Shown here in pieces: positions 9,040 to 15,403 of a stretch of 64,000 bases of DNA. The notes under the pieces were generated by a model, which saw only the letters and a list, made by a program, of their open reading frames with translations, ran no database searches and was not told the origin of the DNA. The position numbers were made by a program, and so were the translations under genes. The stretch is from positions 1 to 64,000 of the forward strand of contig NZ_JAVFJK010000004.1 of NCBI RefSeq assembly GCF_030908215.1, written 5' to 3'. Origin of the DNA: Sinomonas sp. ASV486. Lineage in GTDB: Bacteria > Actinomycetota > Actinomycetes > Actinomycetales > Micrococcaceae. How positions within the stretch are numbered: the first letter of the stretch is position 1; every line of letters starts with the position of its first letter.

Positions 9040-10020
9040 GTGCGGCACGCGATCGGCGTCGACCTCGGCGGAACGAAGACCGCCGCGGGACTCGTCACCG
9101 AGCACGGCGACCTCGTGTTCTCGGCAACCATCCCGACGCTCTCGCGCGAGGGCGGCGAGGCGATCCTCAACGCCACCGCCGAGCTCGTCCTGCGCCTTCG
9201 CCGTCGGGCCGCGTCTGCGGGGCTTGGCGTGGCCGGGACCGGAGTCGGCTCGGCCGGGGTCATCGACGCCGCGCGCGGAACAGTCGTGTCCGCCACGGAG
9301 GCGATCCGCGGTTGGGCCGGCACCGAGGTCGCCGGCGGCCTGGCGCGCCGGACCGGGCTGCGCACCGCCGTCATCAACGATGTCCACGCCCACGCCCTCG
9401 GCGAGGCGTGGCGCGGTGCTGCCGCCCCGACGTCGTCCTCCCTCCTCATCGCCTTCGGCACCGGGGTGGGCGGCAGCTTCGTGGTCAACGGCCGGCCGCT
9501 CCTGGGGCACCGGTGGGTGGGCGGCCACGTGGGGCACCTCGCCTCGCCGTTCGCGCACGACGCCGATGGGTCGCCGCTGCCGTGCGTGTGCGGCGCCGCC
9601 GGGCACGTCGAGGCGATCGCCTCCGGCCCTGCACTGCATGCCGAATACCTCCGTCGCGGCGGCGATCCCGCCGTGGCGGACGCCCGGGGGGTCTTCGCAC
9701 TCGCGCAGGGTGCGGGCGGGTCGGCGGGCGATCCCACGGCGCGGGCGGCCGTCAGCGTGGCCGCGCGGGCCGCCGGCCAGGCCGCCGGCGGGCTCGCGAA
9801 CGCTCTCGATCCCGAGGCCATCGTGATCTCCGGCGGGCTCGCCGATGCCGGACCCCTCTGGTGGGATGCCATGGAGGCAGCCTTCCGGGCCGAGCTCATG
9901 CCGCCGCTGGCGTCGATGCCGCTCCTGCGGGCCTCGCTCGGCGGGGCTGCGGCGCTCATCGGTGCGGCGCGGCTCGTCCTCACACCCGAAATCCTCACCC
10001 CCGCGAAAGGCCTGCTGTGA
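9040..10020 (+). CDS. nanK: ROK-family kinase, probable N-acetylmannosamine kinase
   Basis: A 326-residue ROK sugar kinase with the N-terminal phosphate loop VDLGGTKTAAG and the GTGVGGS adenosine loop. It would phosphorylate ManNAc at C6. The ROK zinc signature reads CVCGAAGHVEAIAS: the usual third cysteine (CxCGxxGC) is histidine here, while the upstream zinc histidine (GHVGHL) is kept. GTG at 9040 has AAGGAG ten bases upstream. The gene lies 48 bp after nanA and overlaps nanE, consistent with one operon. Confidence 0.8.
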   Translation: MRHAIGVDLGGTKTAAGLVTEHGDLVFSATIPTLSREGGEAILNATAELVLRLRRRAASAGLGVAGTGVGSAGVIDAARGTVVSATEAIRGWAGTEVAGGLARRTGLRTAVINDVHAHALGEAWRGAAAPTSSSLLIAFGTGVGGSFVVNGRPLLGHRWVGGHVGHLASPFAHDADGSPLPCVCGAAGHVEAIASGPALHAEYLRRGGDPAVADARGVFALAQGAGGSAGDPTARAAVSVAARAAGQAAGGLANALDPEAIVISGGLADAGPLWWDAMEAAFRAELMPPLASMPLLRASLGGAAALIGAARLVLTPEILTPAKGLL

Positions 10021-10700
10021 TCCTCACGCCCCAAGCCCTCGAGGCCCTCCGCGGCCAGCTCATCGTCTCCTGCCAGGCGAACCCCGGCGAGCCGCTGCGG
10101 GAGCCGCACATCACGGGGCAGATGGCCGCTTCGGTGGTGCGCGGCGGGGCCGCGGCCGTCCGGGTCCAGGGCGTCGCCGACGTCCAGTTCACGCGCTCGG
10201 CCGTCGACGTGCCCGTGATCGGGTTGTGGAAGGACGGGCATGAGGGCACCTTCATCACACCGACGCTGCGGCACGCGCTCGCCGTCGCCGCTGCAGGGGC
10301 GCATGTTGTGGCGATCGACGGCACGCGGCGCCCGCGGCCGGACGGGCTCTCCCTCGCCGCGACGGTGGCCGAGATCCACGGCGAGTCGCACGCGCTCGTC
10401 ATGGCCGACTGCGGGTCGCTGGAGGACGCCCGTGCCGCCGCCGAAGCCGGTGCAGACCTCATCGGGACGACGCTTGCCGGGTACACCGGGGAACGGCCCA
10501 AGACCGATGGTCCGGACCTCGAGCTCCTCGCCGCTGTGGCCGCGGCGGACCTCGGCCGCCCGCTCATCGCCGAGGGCCGCATCCACACGCCCGCCCAGGC
10601 GCGGGCCGCCGTCGATGCGGGCGCGTTTGCCGTCGTGGTCGGCACGGCGATCACGCATCCCGCGACGATCACTGGCTGGTTCCGCGACGCCCTCGCCTGA
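10017..10700 (+). CDS. nanE: N-acetylmannosamine-6-phosphate 2-epimerase
   Basis: A 227-residue TIM-barrel epimerase of the NanE family converting ManNAc-6-P to GlcNAc-6-P. It starts with LRGQLIVSCQANPGEPLRE; the conserved lysine lies in IGLWKDG, the acidic catalytic region is MADCGS, and the phosphate-binding end is VVVGTAITHP. The GTG start at 10017 overlaps the nanK stop as GTGA. A longer in-frame reading upstream is only the shadow of nanK. The next steps (NagA, NagB) are not in this window. Confidence 0.85.
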   Translation: MILTPQALEALRGQLIVSCQANPGEPLREPHITGQMAASVVRGGAAAVRVQGVADVQFTRSAVDVPVIGLWKDGHEGTFITPTLRHALAVAAAGAHVVAIDGTRRPRPDGLSLAATVAEIHGESHALVMADCGSLEDARAAAEAGADLIGTTLAGYTGERPKTDGPDLELLAAVAAADLGRPLIAEGRIHTPAQARAAVDAGAFAVVVGTAITHPATITGWFRDALA

Positions 10701-10722
10701 CGCGCCCCCGCCCCCGCAACCC

Positions 10723-10851
10723 CTGCGATCTGAGGTCACCTCCCTGCGATGCGGAGTCACCTCCCCGCGATGCGGATTCACCTCTCTAGAACGCGTTTGG
10801 GCACGTTAGAAGCTGACCCCGGATCGCTGGAAGCTGACCCCGGGTCGGGCA
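10723..10851. repeat. Palindromic element of 21-bp units after nanE
   Basis: Three contiguous 21-bp units begin at 10723, 10744 and 10765 and share the core GATGCGGxGTCACCTC. About 25 bp of spacer (TCTCTAGAACG ... CGTTAGA) follows, then two units of opposite sense with AAGCTGACCCCGGATCG, again exactly 21 bp apart (10814, 10835). The same architecture recurs at 60550-60662. It lies past the nan operon stop and before the next gene. A terminator, RNA-stabilising or REP-like role is possible but not shown. Confidence 0.75.
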
Positions 10852-10869
10852 CGGCGTCAACGGCTCCCG

Positions 10870-10875
10870 TAGCAT
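10870..10875 (+). promoter_or_regulatory. -10 hexamer of a probable leaderless transcript
   Basis: TAGCAT ends six bases before the GTG of the flavin reductase and no ribosome site is visible. Transcription would start at or near the start codon. Confidence 0.45.
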
Positions 10876-10881
10876 GCTGGG

Positions 10882-12294
10882 GTGGACAGCGAGTATGACG
10901 TCATTGTGGTCGGCGGCGGCGCGGCCGGCGAGAACGCCGCGGACCGTGCAGTCAAGGGTGGCCTCACGGCGGCGATCGTGGAAAAGAGCCTGCTGGGCGG
11001 AGCGTGCTCATACTGGGCATGCGAGCCGTCCAAAGCCCTCCTGCGCCCAGGCACCGCGCTCCACGCCGCGCGCCGCGTCCCGGGCTCGCGCGAGGCAGTC
11101 ACGGGCCAGCTCGACGTTCCCGCCGTCCTGGCCCACCGCGACGAGGCCTCAAGCCATTGGGACGACTCGGGTCAGGCCCAATGGGCCGAGGGCGTGGGGA
11201 TCAAGGTTATCCGCGGCACGGCCCGACTCACGGGCGCGAGACGCCTCTGGGTGACAGACGACGACGGCAACCACTTCACGCTCACGGCGCGCCACGCCGT
11301 CGTGCTCGCGACCGGCTCGCTGCCGGTCATCCCCAAAGTCCCGGGCCTCCACAACGTCCGTGTCTGGACCACACCGGACGCGACGAGCACGCAGGAGGTC
11401 CCGGAGAGCCTCGCGGTCATCGGCGCGGGCGTTGCGGGCGCGGAGCTGGCCCAGGCGTTCGCGCGGCTCGGCTCGAAGGTCACGATGCTCGCCCGCGGCT
11501 CGTTCCTCAGCGCCTTCCCCGAGGACGCCCGCAACCTCGTGGCCGAGGGCCTGCGCGCGGACGGCGTCGAGATCCTCGAGGGCGTCTCCCCCGAATTCGC
11601 GGAGCGGACGGACGACGGCGCCGTGCGGCTCACGCTCCCCGGTGACCGGACGCTCAAGGCGGAGCGGCTGCTCGTGGCGGCCGGACGCCGCCCGGCACTC
11701 GACGGCCTCGGCCTGCCGGCCTTCGGGATCGAGCCGCACCTGCTGCGCATCGACGAGAGCGGGCGCGTCCAAGGCCTCTCGTGGCTCTATGCCGTGGGCG
11801 ACTGCTCGGGCGGCGCGAAGCTCACGCATCAGGGCAAGTACCAGGCCCGCATCACGGGGGACGCGATCGTTGCCCGCTCGCGCGACGAGCTCGACGCCGA
11901 TGTGGAACCGTGGAGCCGTTGGGCCCGCACCGCCGACGTCCTCGCTGTGCCGCACGTGGTCTTCACCGACCCCGAGATCGCGTCCGTGGGCCTCACCGAG
12001 GAGGACGCGTGGGAGGCGGGCATCAGAGTGCGCGCCGTGGAGCTGCCGATCTCCGTGGCCGGCGCGTGGCAGCACGCCGAGGACTACGAGGGCTGGGCGC
12101 AGTTCCTCGTGGACGAGGACGCGCGGACGCTCATCGGGGCGTGCTTCGCCGGGCCGGACGTCGCCGAGCTGCTGCATGCGGCCACCATCGCGATCGTCGG
12201 AGAGGTGCCCCTCGAGCGCCTGTGGCACGCGACGCCGTCCTTCCCCACCGTAAGCGAGATCTGGCTCCGGTTCCTCGAGGCCTACGGCCTCTGA
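10882..12294 (+). CDS. FAD-dependent pyridine nucleotide-disulfide oxidoreductase
   Basis: A 470-residue class I flavin disulfide reductase related to dihydrolipoamide dehydrogenase and mercuric reductase. The FAD-binding motif is VIVVGGGAAGENAA (residues 7-20), the redox pair sits in ACSYWACEPSKALL (C-x4-C), the NAD(P) motif is AVIGAGVAGAELAQ, and the second FAD motif is LYAVGDCSGG. The C-terminal dimerisation domain ends in WHATPSFPTVSEI, where the usual HPHPT active-site block is altered to HATPSFPT. There is no heavy-metal domain and no adjacent lipoyl enzyme, so the substrate is unknown. The start is GTG, apparently leaderless. It is transcribed convergently with the aldo/keto reductase. 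Confidence 0.75.
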   Translation: MDSEYDVIVVGGGAAGENAADRAVKGGLTAAIVEKSLLGGACSYWACEPSKALLRPGTALHAARRVPGSREAVTGQLDVPAVLAHRDEASSHWDDSGQAQWAEGVGIKVIRGTARLTGARRLWVTDDDGNHFTLTARHAVVLATGSLPVIPKVPGLHNVRVWTTPDATSTQEVPESLAVIGAGVAGAELAQAFARLGSKVTMLARGSFLSAFPEDARNLVAEGLRADGVEILEGVSPEFAERTDDGAVRLTLPGDRTLKAERLLVAAGRRPALDGLGLPAFGIEPHLLRIDESGRVQGLSWLYAVGDCSGGAKLTHQGKYQARITGDAIVARSRDELDADVEPWSRWARTADVLAVPHVVFTDPEIASVGLTEEDAWEAGIRVRAVELPISVAGAWQHAEDYEGWAQFLVDEDARTLIGACFAGPDVAELLHAATIAIVGEVPLERLWHATPSFPTVSEIWLRFLEAYGL

Positions 12295-12314
12295 CGCGTC
12301 AGAGGCCGTAGGCC
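12279..12314. terminator. Perfect 36-bp palindrome between convergent genes
   Basis: The half-arm GGCCTACGGCCTCTGACG is followed directly by its exact reverse complement. It overlaps the last codons and stop of the flavin reductase and ends nine bases before the aldo/keto reductase stop. It probably serves as a shared bidirectional terminator, though there is no clear T-run. Confidence 0.6.
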
Positions 12315-12322
12315 ATCCCAGA

Positions 12323-13165
12323 TCAGAGCTGGGTGTGGACCGCCGTGGCAGGGTCGCCGCCGATGCGTTCCCCCGTCTCGAGCTCGCCGATCGCAGCGGC
12401 CTCGGCTTCGCTCAGGGTCAACGCGGCGGCCGCAAGGTTCTCCCGCATGCGCCCGGGCGTGGCCGTCTTCGGGATGACGATGGTTCCCTGGGCGAGGTGC
12501 CAAGCGAGCACGGCCTGCGCCGGGGACGCTCCGTGCGCGGCGGCGGCCTCCAGCACCGCCTCGGCGCCAAGGTCCGCACCTTGTCCGAGGGGGCTGTACG
12601 CCTCGACGGCGATCCCCCGCGACCGGGTCGCAGCGGCCAGACTGCGCTGCTGGAAGGTCGGATGGAGCTCAATCTGGTTCACCGCCGGCGTCACCCGCGC
12701 CGATGCCGCGAGCGTCTCGAGGTGCTCGGTGAGGAAATTGGAGACGCCGATAGCACGTGCCTGCCGCCGGTCGTAGACCTCCTCGAGGGCCCGCCACGCC
12801 GAGGCGTACAGCGCCTGGGACGGCACGGGCCAGTGGATCAGGTAGAGGTCCACGTAGTCCAGGCCAAGCGCCGCGAGGCTGTCCTCGAAGGCCTCGCGGG
12901 GCCTGCTCTGGTCGCCATTGCGGAGCTTCGTGGTGATGAAGAGATCCTCCCGCGGGATGCCCGAGGCGGCGATCCCGGCACCGACCCCGGCCTCGTTGCG
13001 GTACGCGGCGGCGGTGTCGATGTGCCGGTACCCGGCTTCGAGCGCGGCCTCGACCGCACGCTGGGTCTCCTCCGGCGGAACCTGGAAGACGCCGAAGCCG
13101 AGCTGCGGGATCTCGACGCCGTTGTTGAGCGTGACGGTGGGAACGATGATCTCAGGGGTGTGCAT
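12323..13165 (-). CDS. Aldo/keto reductase
   Basis: A 280-residue NADPH-dependent AKR of the 2,5-diketogluconate reductase/prostaglandin F synthase-like group. The catalytic tetrad is visible: Asp and Tyr in HIDTAAAYRNE, Lys in TTKLRNGD and His in LIHWPVP. The NADPH site VIPKTATPGRMREN lies near the C-terminus. ATG at 13165 is chosen because GGAGGAAG stands before it; a longer in-frame reading to 13375 has no support. The substrate is unknown. A small gene lies 46 bp upstream on the same strand, and a divergent XRE regulator of a type often found beside such oxidoreductases lies beyond it. Confidence 0.82.
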   Translation of the reverse strand: MHTPEIIVPTVTLNNGVEIPQLGFGVFQVPPEETQRAVEAALEAGYRHIDTAAAYRNEAGVGAGIAASGIPREDLFITTKLRNGDQSRPREAFEDSLAALGLDYVDLYLIHWPVPSQALYASAWRALEEVYDRRQARAIGVSNFLTEHLETLAASARVTPAVNQIELHPTFQQRSLAAATRSRGIAVEAYSPLGQGADLGAEAVLEAAAAHGASPAQAVLAWHLAQGTIVIPKTATPGRMRENLAAAALTLSEAEAAAIGELETGERIGGDPATAVHTQL

Positions 13166-13211
13166 GGGGTCTTCCTCCGTGTCGTGTTCTCCAGAAGCAG
13201 GGGCTGAAGCG

Positions 13212-13439
13212 TTACGAGGACGACGGCGCGAGGCGCGCGGCCGCCGTCGTCCAAGGGTTCGGCTCGACCGCCCAGGCCGCTCGGTGCAGCGCCGTGGCGA
13301 GCCGCGCGCGGGCCGCGGCGAGCCTCGGGGTATGACCCCGGCCGTCGTCGACGATCGGGGCGTTCGGGAGCGCACTGCGGCTCTCGTCGTTCAGGGTGGG
13401 GATGATGAGCGCAAAGGCGATCAGCGCTGAGTGTTCCAT
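13212..13439 (-). CDS. Small protein of unknown function upstream of the aldo/keto reductase
   Basis: A 75-residue product beginning MEHSALIAFALIIPTLNDES, with a short hydrophobic start and an Ala/Arg-rich C-terminal half. A purine-rich ribosome site (GAAGAAGG) precedes the ATG, and the gene is colinear with the reductase 46 bp downstream. No family is recognised. It could instead be part of the reductase leader. Confidence 0.4.
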   Translation of the reverse strand: MEHSALIAFALIIPTLNDESRSALPNAPIVDDGRGHTPRLAAARARLATALHRAAWAVEPNPWTTAAARLAPSSS

Positions 13440-13456
13440 GGTCCTTCTTCTTCACG

Positions 13457-13474
13457 GTCCACCGGGTGGTGGAC
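13457..13474. promoter_or_regulatory. Inverted repeat in the divergent reductase/XRE region
   Basis: GTCCACC and GGTGGAC are separated by four bases. It lies just upstream of the minus-strand small gene and 122 bp from the plus-strand XRE regulator, a position suited to an operator for that regulator. Binding is inferred. Confidence 0.35.
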
Positions 13475-13595
13475 GACTCGCCTTCAACGCTATGCGGCTC
13501 CGGGCACGGAAGTCATGGCAGGAGCCGCACCCTGTGCTTCCTAGGAGTCGCAGGCCTACCTTCGGCCATGGAGGAGCACCGCGACCCCGGTCAGA

Positions 13596-14513
13596 ATGGA
13601 TGCTATGGGTCAGAGTGCTGAGTTCGGAAGGTTCCTCAAGGCGATGCGGTCGCGCCTGTCCCCCGACGAGGCGGGGATCCCGGCGGCCTCGACCGGGCGC
13701 CGCGTCCCCGGGCTGCGGAGGGAGGAGATCGCCCTCTTGGCCGGGGTGAGCACGGACTACTACTCACGTCTCGAGCAGGGGCGGAACATCCACCCCTCGC
13801 GGTCGGTGCTCGACGCCGTGGCGCGGGCACTGCGTCTGGATGAGGGCGAGCGCGCCCACATGATCGATCTCCTCGAGCACTGCGCCAAGTCGCAGAGGAC
13901 GCCGATCCACACGGAGAGCGTGCGCGCTGCATTGCGCCAGCTCCTCGAAGCCGTGGGCAACGTGCCCGCCCTCGTCCTCGGCCGCCGCACCGACGTGCTC
14001 GCGGGCAATCGCCTCGCCTACCTCCTCCTCGCCGACTTCCCTGCACTGCCCGTGGAAGAACGGAACCTCACACGCTGGATCATCCTGGATCCGGCCGCAC
14101 GCGAGCTGTTCACCGATTGGCACGCCGTGGCGGCCGAGGCTGCGGGAGCCCTGCGGGTCGACATCGGCCGGCACCCGAGCGACCCTCAGGCCAACCAACT
14201 CGTGGGCGATCTCGCTGTTCACAGCGAGGACTTCCGCCGCTGGTGGGCGGGTCACCGCGTGATCACAACGCACGCCGGAACCCTGCGTATGCGCCATCCG
14301 GTGGTGGGCGATCTCGAGCTGGCCTTCGAGGACCTCGCCCCGCTGCACGATCCCGACCAGACGCTGCGCGTGTTCACGGCCAAGCCCGGCTCCCCATCCG
14401 AGGACTCGCTCGCACTGCTCGGCAGCTTCGGGGCGGAGGGACCTTCCGTGCGCGAGGTGCCGCGCGAGGGCAAGCGCGGCGCCGATCGGCCGGCTACCCG
14501 CGAGCTGCCCTGA
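13596..14513 (+). CDS. XRE-family regulator with MmyB-like ligand-binding domain
   Basis: A 305-residue one-component regulator. Residues about 30-85 carry an XRE helix-turn-helix (LRREEIALLAGVSTDYYSRLEQGR). Residues about 105-275 form the MmyB-like (MLTR-type) ligand-binding domain with the conserved stretches NRLAYLLLADFP, NLTRWIILDP, DFRRWWAGH and HPVVGDLEL. An in-frame ATG three codons later (13605) is an alternative start. In actinobacteria these regulators commonly stand beside oxidoreductases they control, here the divergent aldo/keto reductase. The ligand is unknown. Confidence 0.8.
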   Translation: MDAMGQSAEFGRFLKAMRSRLSPDEAGIPAASTGRRVPGLRREEIALLAGVSTDYYSRLEQGRNIHPSRSVLDAVARALRLDEGERAHMIDLLEHCAKSQRTPIHTESVRAALRQLLEAVGNVPALVLGRRTDVLAGNRLAYLLLADFPALPVEERNLTRWIILDPAARELFTDWHAVAAEAAGALRVDIGRHPSDPQANQLVGDLAVHSEDFRRWWAGHRVITTHAGTLRMRHPVVGDLELAFEDLAPLHDPDQTLRVFTAKPGSPSEDSLALLGSFGAEGPSVREVPREGKRGADRPATRELP

Positions 14514-14551
14514 GCCTGAGGTTCACTCCCGCGCTGGGCGCGCTCCCGGAT

Positions 14552-14580
14552 TTGTACTGACCGGTCAGTTTTCCTACAAT
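14552..14580 (+). promoter_or_regulatory. TetR-controlled promoter, leaderless
   Basis: TTGTAC (14552-14557) and TACAAT (14575-14580) have an ideal 17-bp spacer. The A of the ATG at 14588 would be the first transcribed base. A perfect 14-bp palindrome, ACTGACCGGTCAGT (14556-14569), overlaps the -35 and spacer, a classical TetR operator position. The TetR gene is the third gene of the same operon, so autorepression is likely. Confidence 0.8.
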
Positions 14581-14587
14581 TGAGAGT

Positions 14588-15403
14588 ATGCTTTCAGTTC
14601 GTGATTTGACGGTTGCCGGGCGTCACAGCGATCTCGTCCCGCGCACCTCGTTCGAGGCCCGTCGCGGCGAGCTCCTCCTCGTTCGCGCGGACGGCCAGGG
14701 ACACCGCACGGCCCTCGCCCTCGCCGCGGCCGGCCGGCTCGCGCCGACCGACGGAACGGCAGCCTGGGGCAGCCACTCGGGAAAACCCGTTCGGGATCTC
14801 AAGGGACTGCGCCGCGTGGGCGCCTTCGTGGATGCGCCAGCGATCAACGAGGCCGAGCTCCACCTGCGCGTCAAGGATCTCGTAGCCGAGGACCTCGCCC
14901 TGCTCCCCCGGCGCCACCGCGGCCCCGGCAAGCCAGACGCCTGGCTCACGGTCAACGCCTTCGCGGACATCGCCGACAGCTGGGCCCAGGACCTGCCCGC
15001 AGCCCGACGCACCGAGCTCCTCACAGCACTGGCCCTTGCCAACCCCGAGACGGAATTGCTCGTCCTGGACTCCCCCGACCGCCACTCGGACGATCCCGCC
15101 GACTGGCTCCCGTTCCTCGCCGGGACGGCAGCACGCGGGGGCCGGCCGCTCGCCGTCGTCGCCGTCGTCGCGACGTTCCCTGAGCACTGGGCGGGACCGG
15201 CCGCCGTCGTGGGCAATTCGATCCGGCGGCTGGCCGCACAGGGTGACCTCGCCGCCAGACCGGGTGACCTCGGCGCCCCACGGGGTGACGTCGCCGCCAG
15301 ACCGGGTGACCTCGGCGCCCCACAGGGTGACGTCGCCGCCACACCCGGTGACCTCGCCGCCACACGCGGTGACCTCGCGCTGGGCGAGGGGGTCCGCGCG
15401 TGA
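14588..15403 (+). CDS. ABC-ATPase-like protein with degenerate Walker A and heptapeptide tail
   Basis: A 271-residue protein resembling an ABC ATPase but with a broken P-loop: the Walker A region reads RADGQGHRTALAL, with His where the catalytic Lys is expected. The Walker B-like strand is ELLVLDSPDRHSDD. It probably binds or regulates the Pip/YhgE membrane protein encoded next, with little or no ATPase activity. Residues 219-267 are seven tandem heptapeptides of the form GDLAARP, GDLGAPR or GDVAATP, encoded by exact 21-bp units. The ATG at 14588 seems leaderless, and the stop overlaps the next gene (GTGA). Confidence 0.65.
   Translation: MLSVRDLTVAGRHSDLVPRTSFEARRGELLLVRADGQGHRTALALAAAGRLAPTDGTAAWGSHSGKPVRDLKGLRRVGAFVDAPAINEAELHLRVKDLVAEDLALLPRRHRGPGKPDAWLTVNAFADIADSWAQDLPAARRTELLTALALANPETELLVLDSPDRHSDDPADWLPFLAGTAARGGRPLAVVAVVATFPEHWAGPAAVVGNSIRRLAAQGDLAARPGDLGAPRGDVAARPGDLGAPQGDVAATPGDLAATRGDLALGEGVRA
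15242..15388 (+). repeat. Seven in-frame 21-bp tandem units in a coding tail
   Basis: GGTGAC starts at 15242, 15263, 15284, 15305, 15326, 15347 and 15368, a strict 21-bp period over 147 bp. The units vary between GGTGACCTCGCCGCC and GGTGACCTCGGCGCC types and lie in codon frame, encoding GDL/GDV heptads. The period and GGTGAC core match the intergenic elements at 10723 and 60550. Confidence 0.9.

Noticed and set aside
10723-10851. 21-bp repeats considered as a CRISPR array or plasmid iterons
   Set aside because: There are no spacers, unit orientation flips in the middle, and no replication gene is nearby.
12282-12503. A short minus-strand frame whose C-terminus is identical to a plus-strand frame ending at 12311
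   Set aside because: The shared ten-residue end is only a consequence of the 36-bp palindrome; neither frame has coding support.
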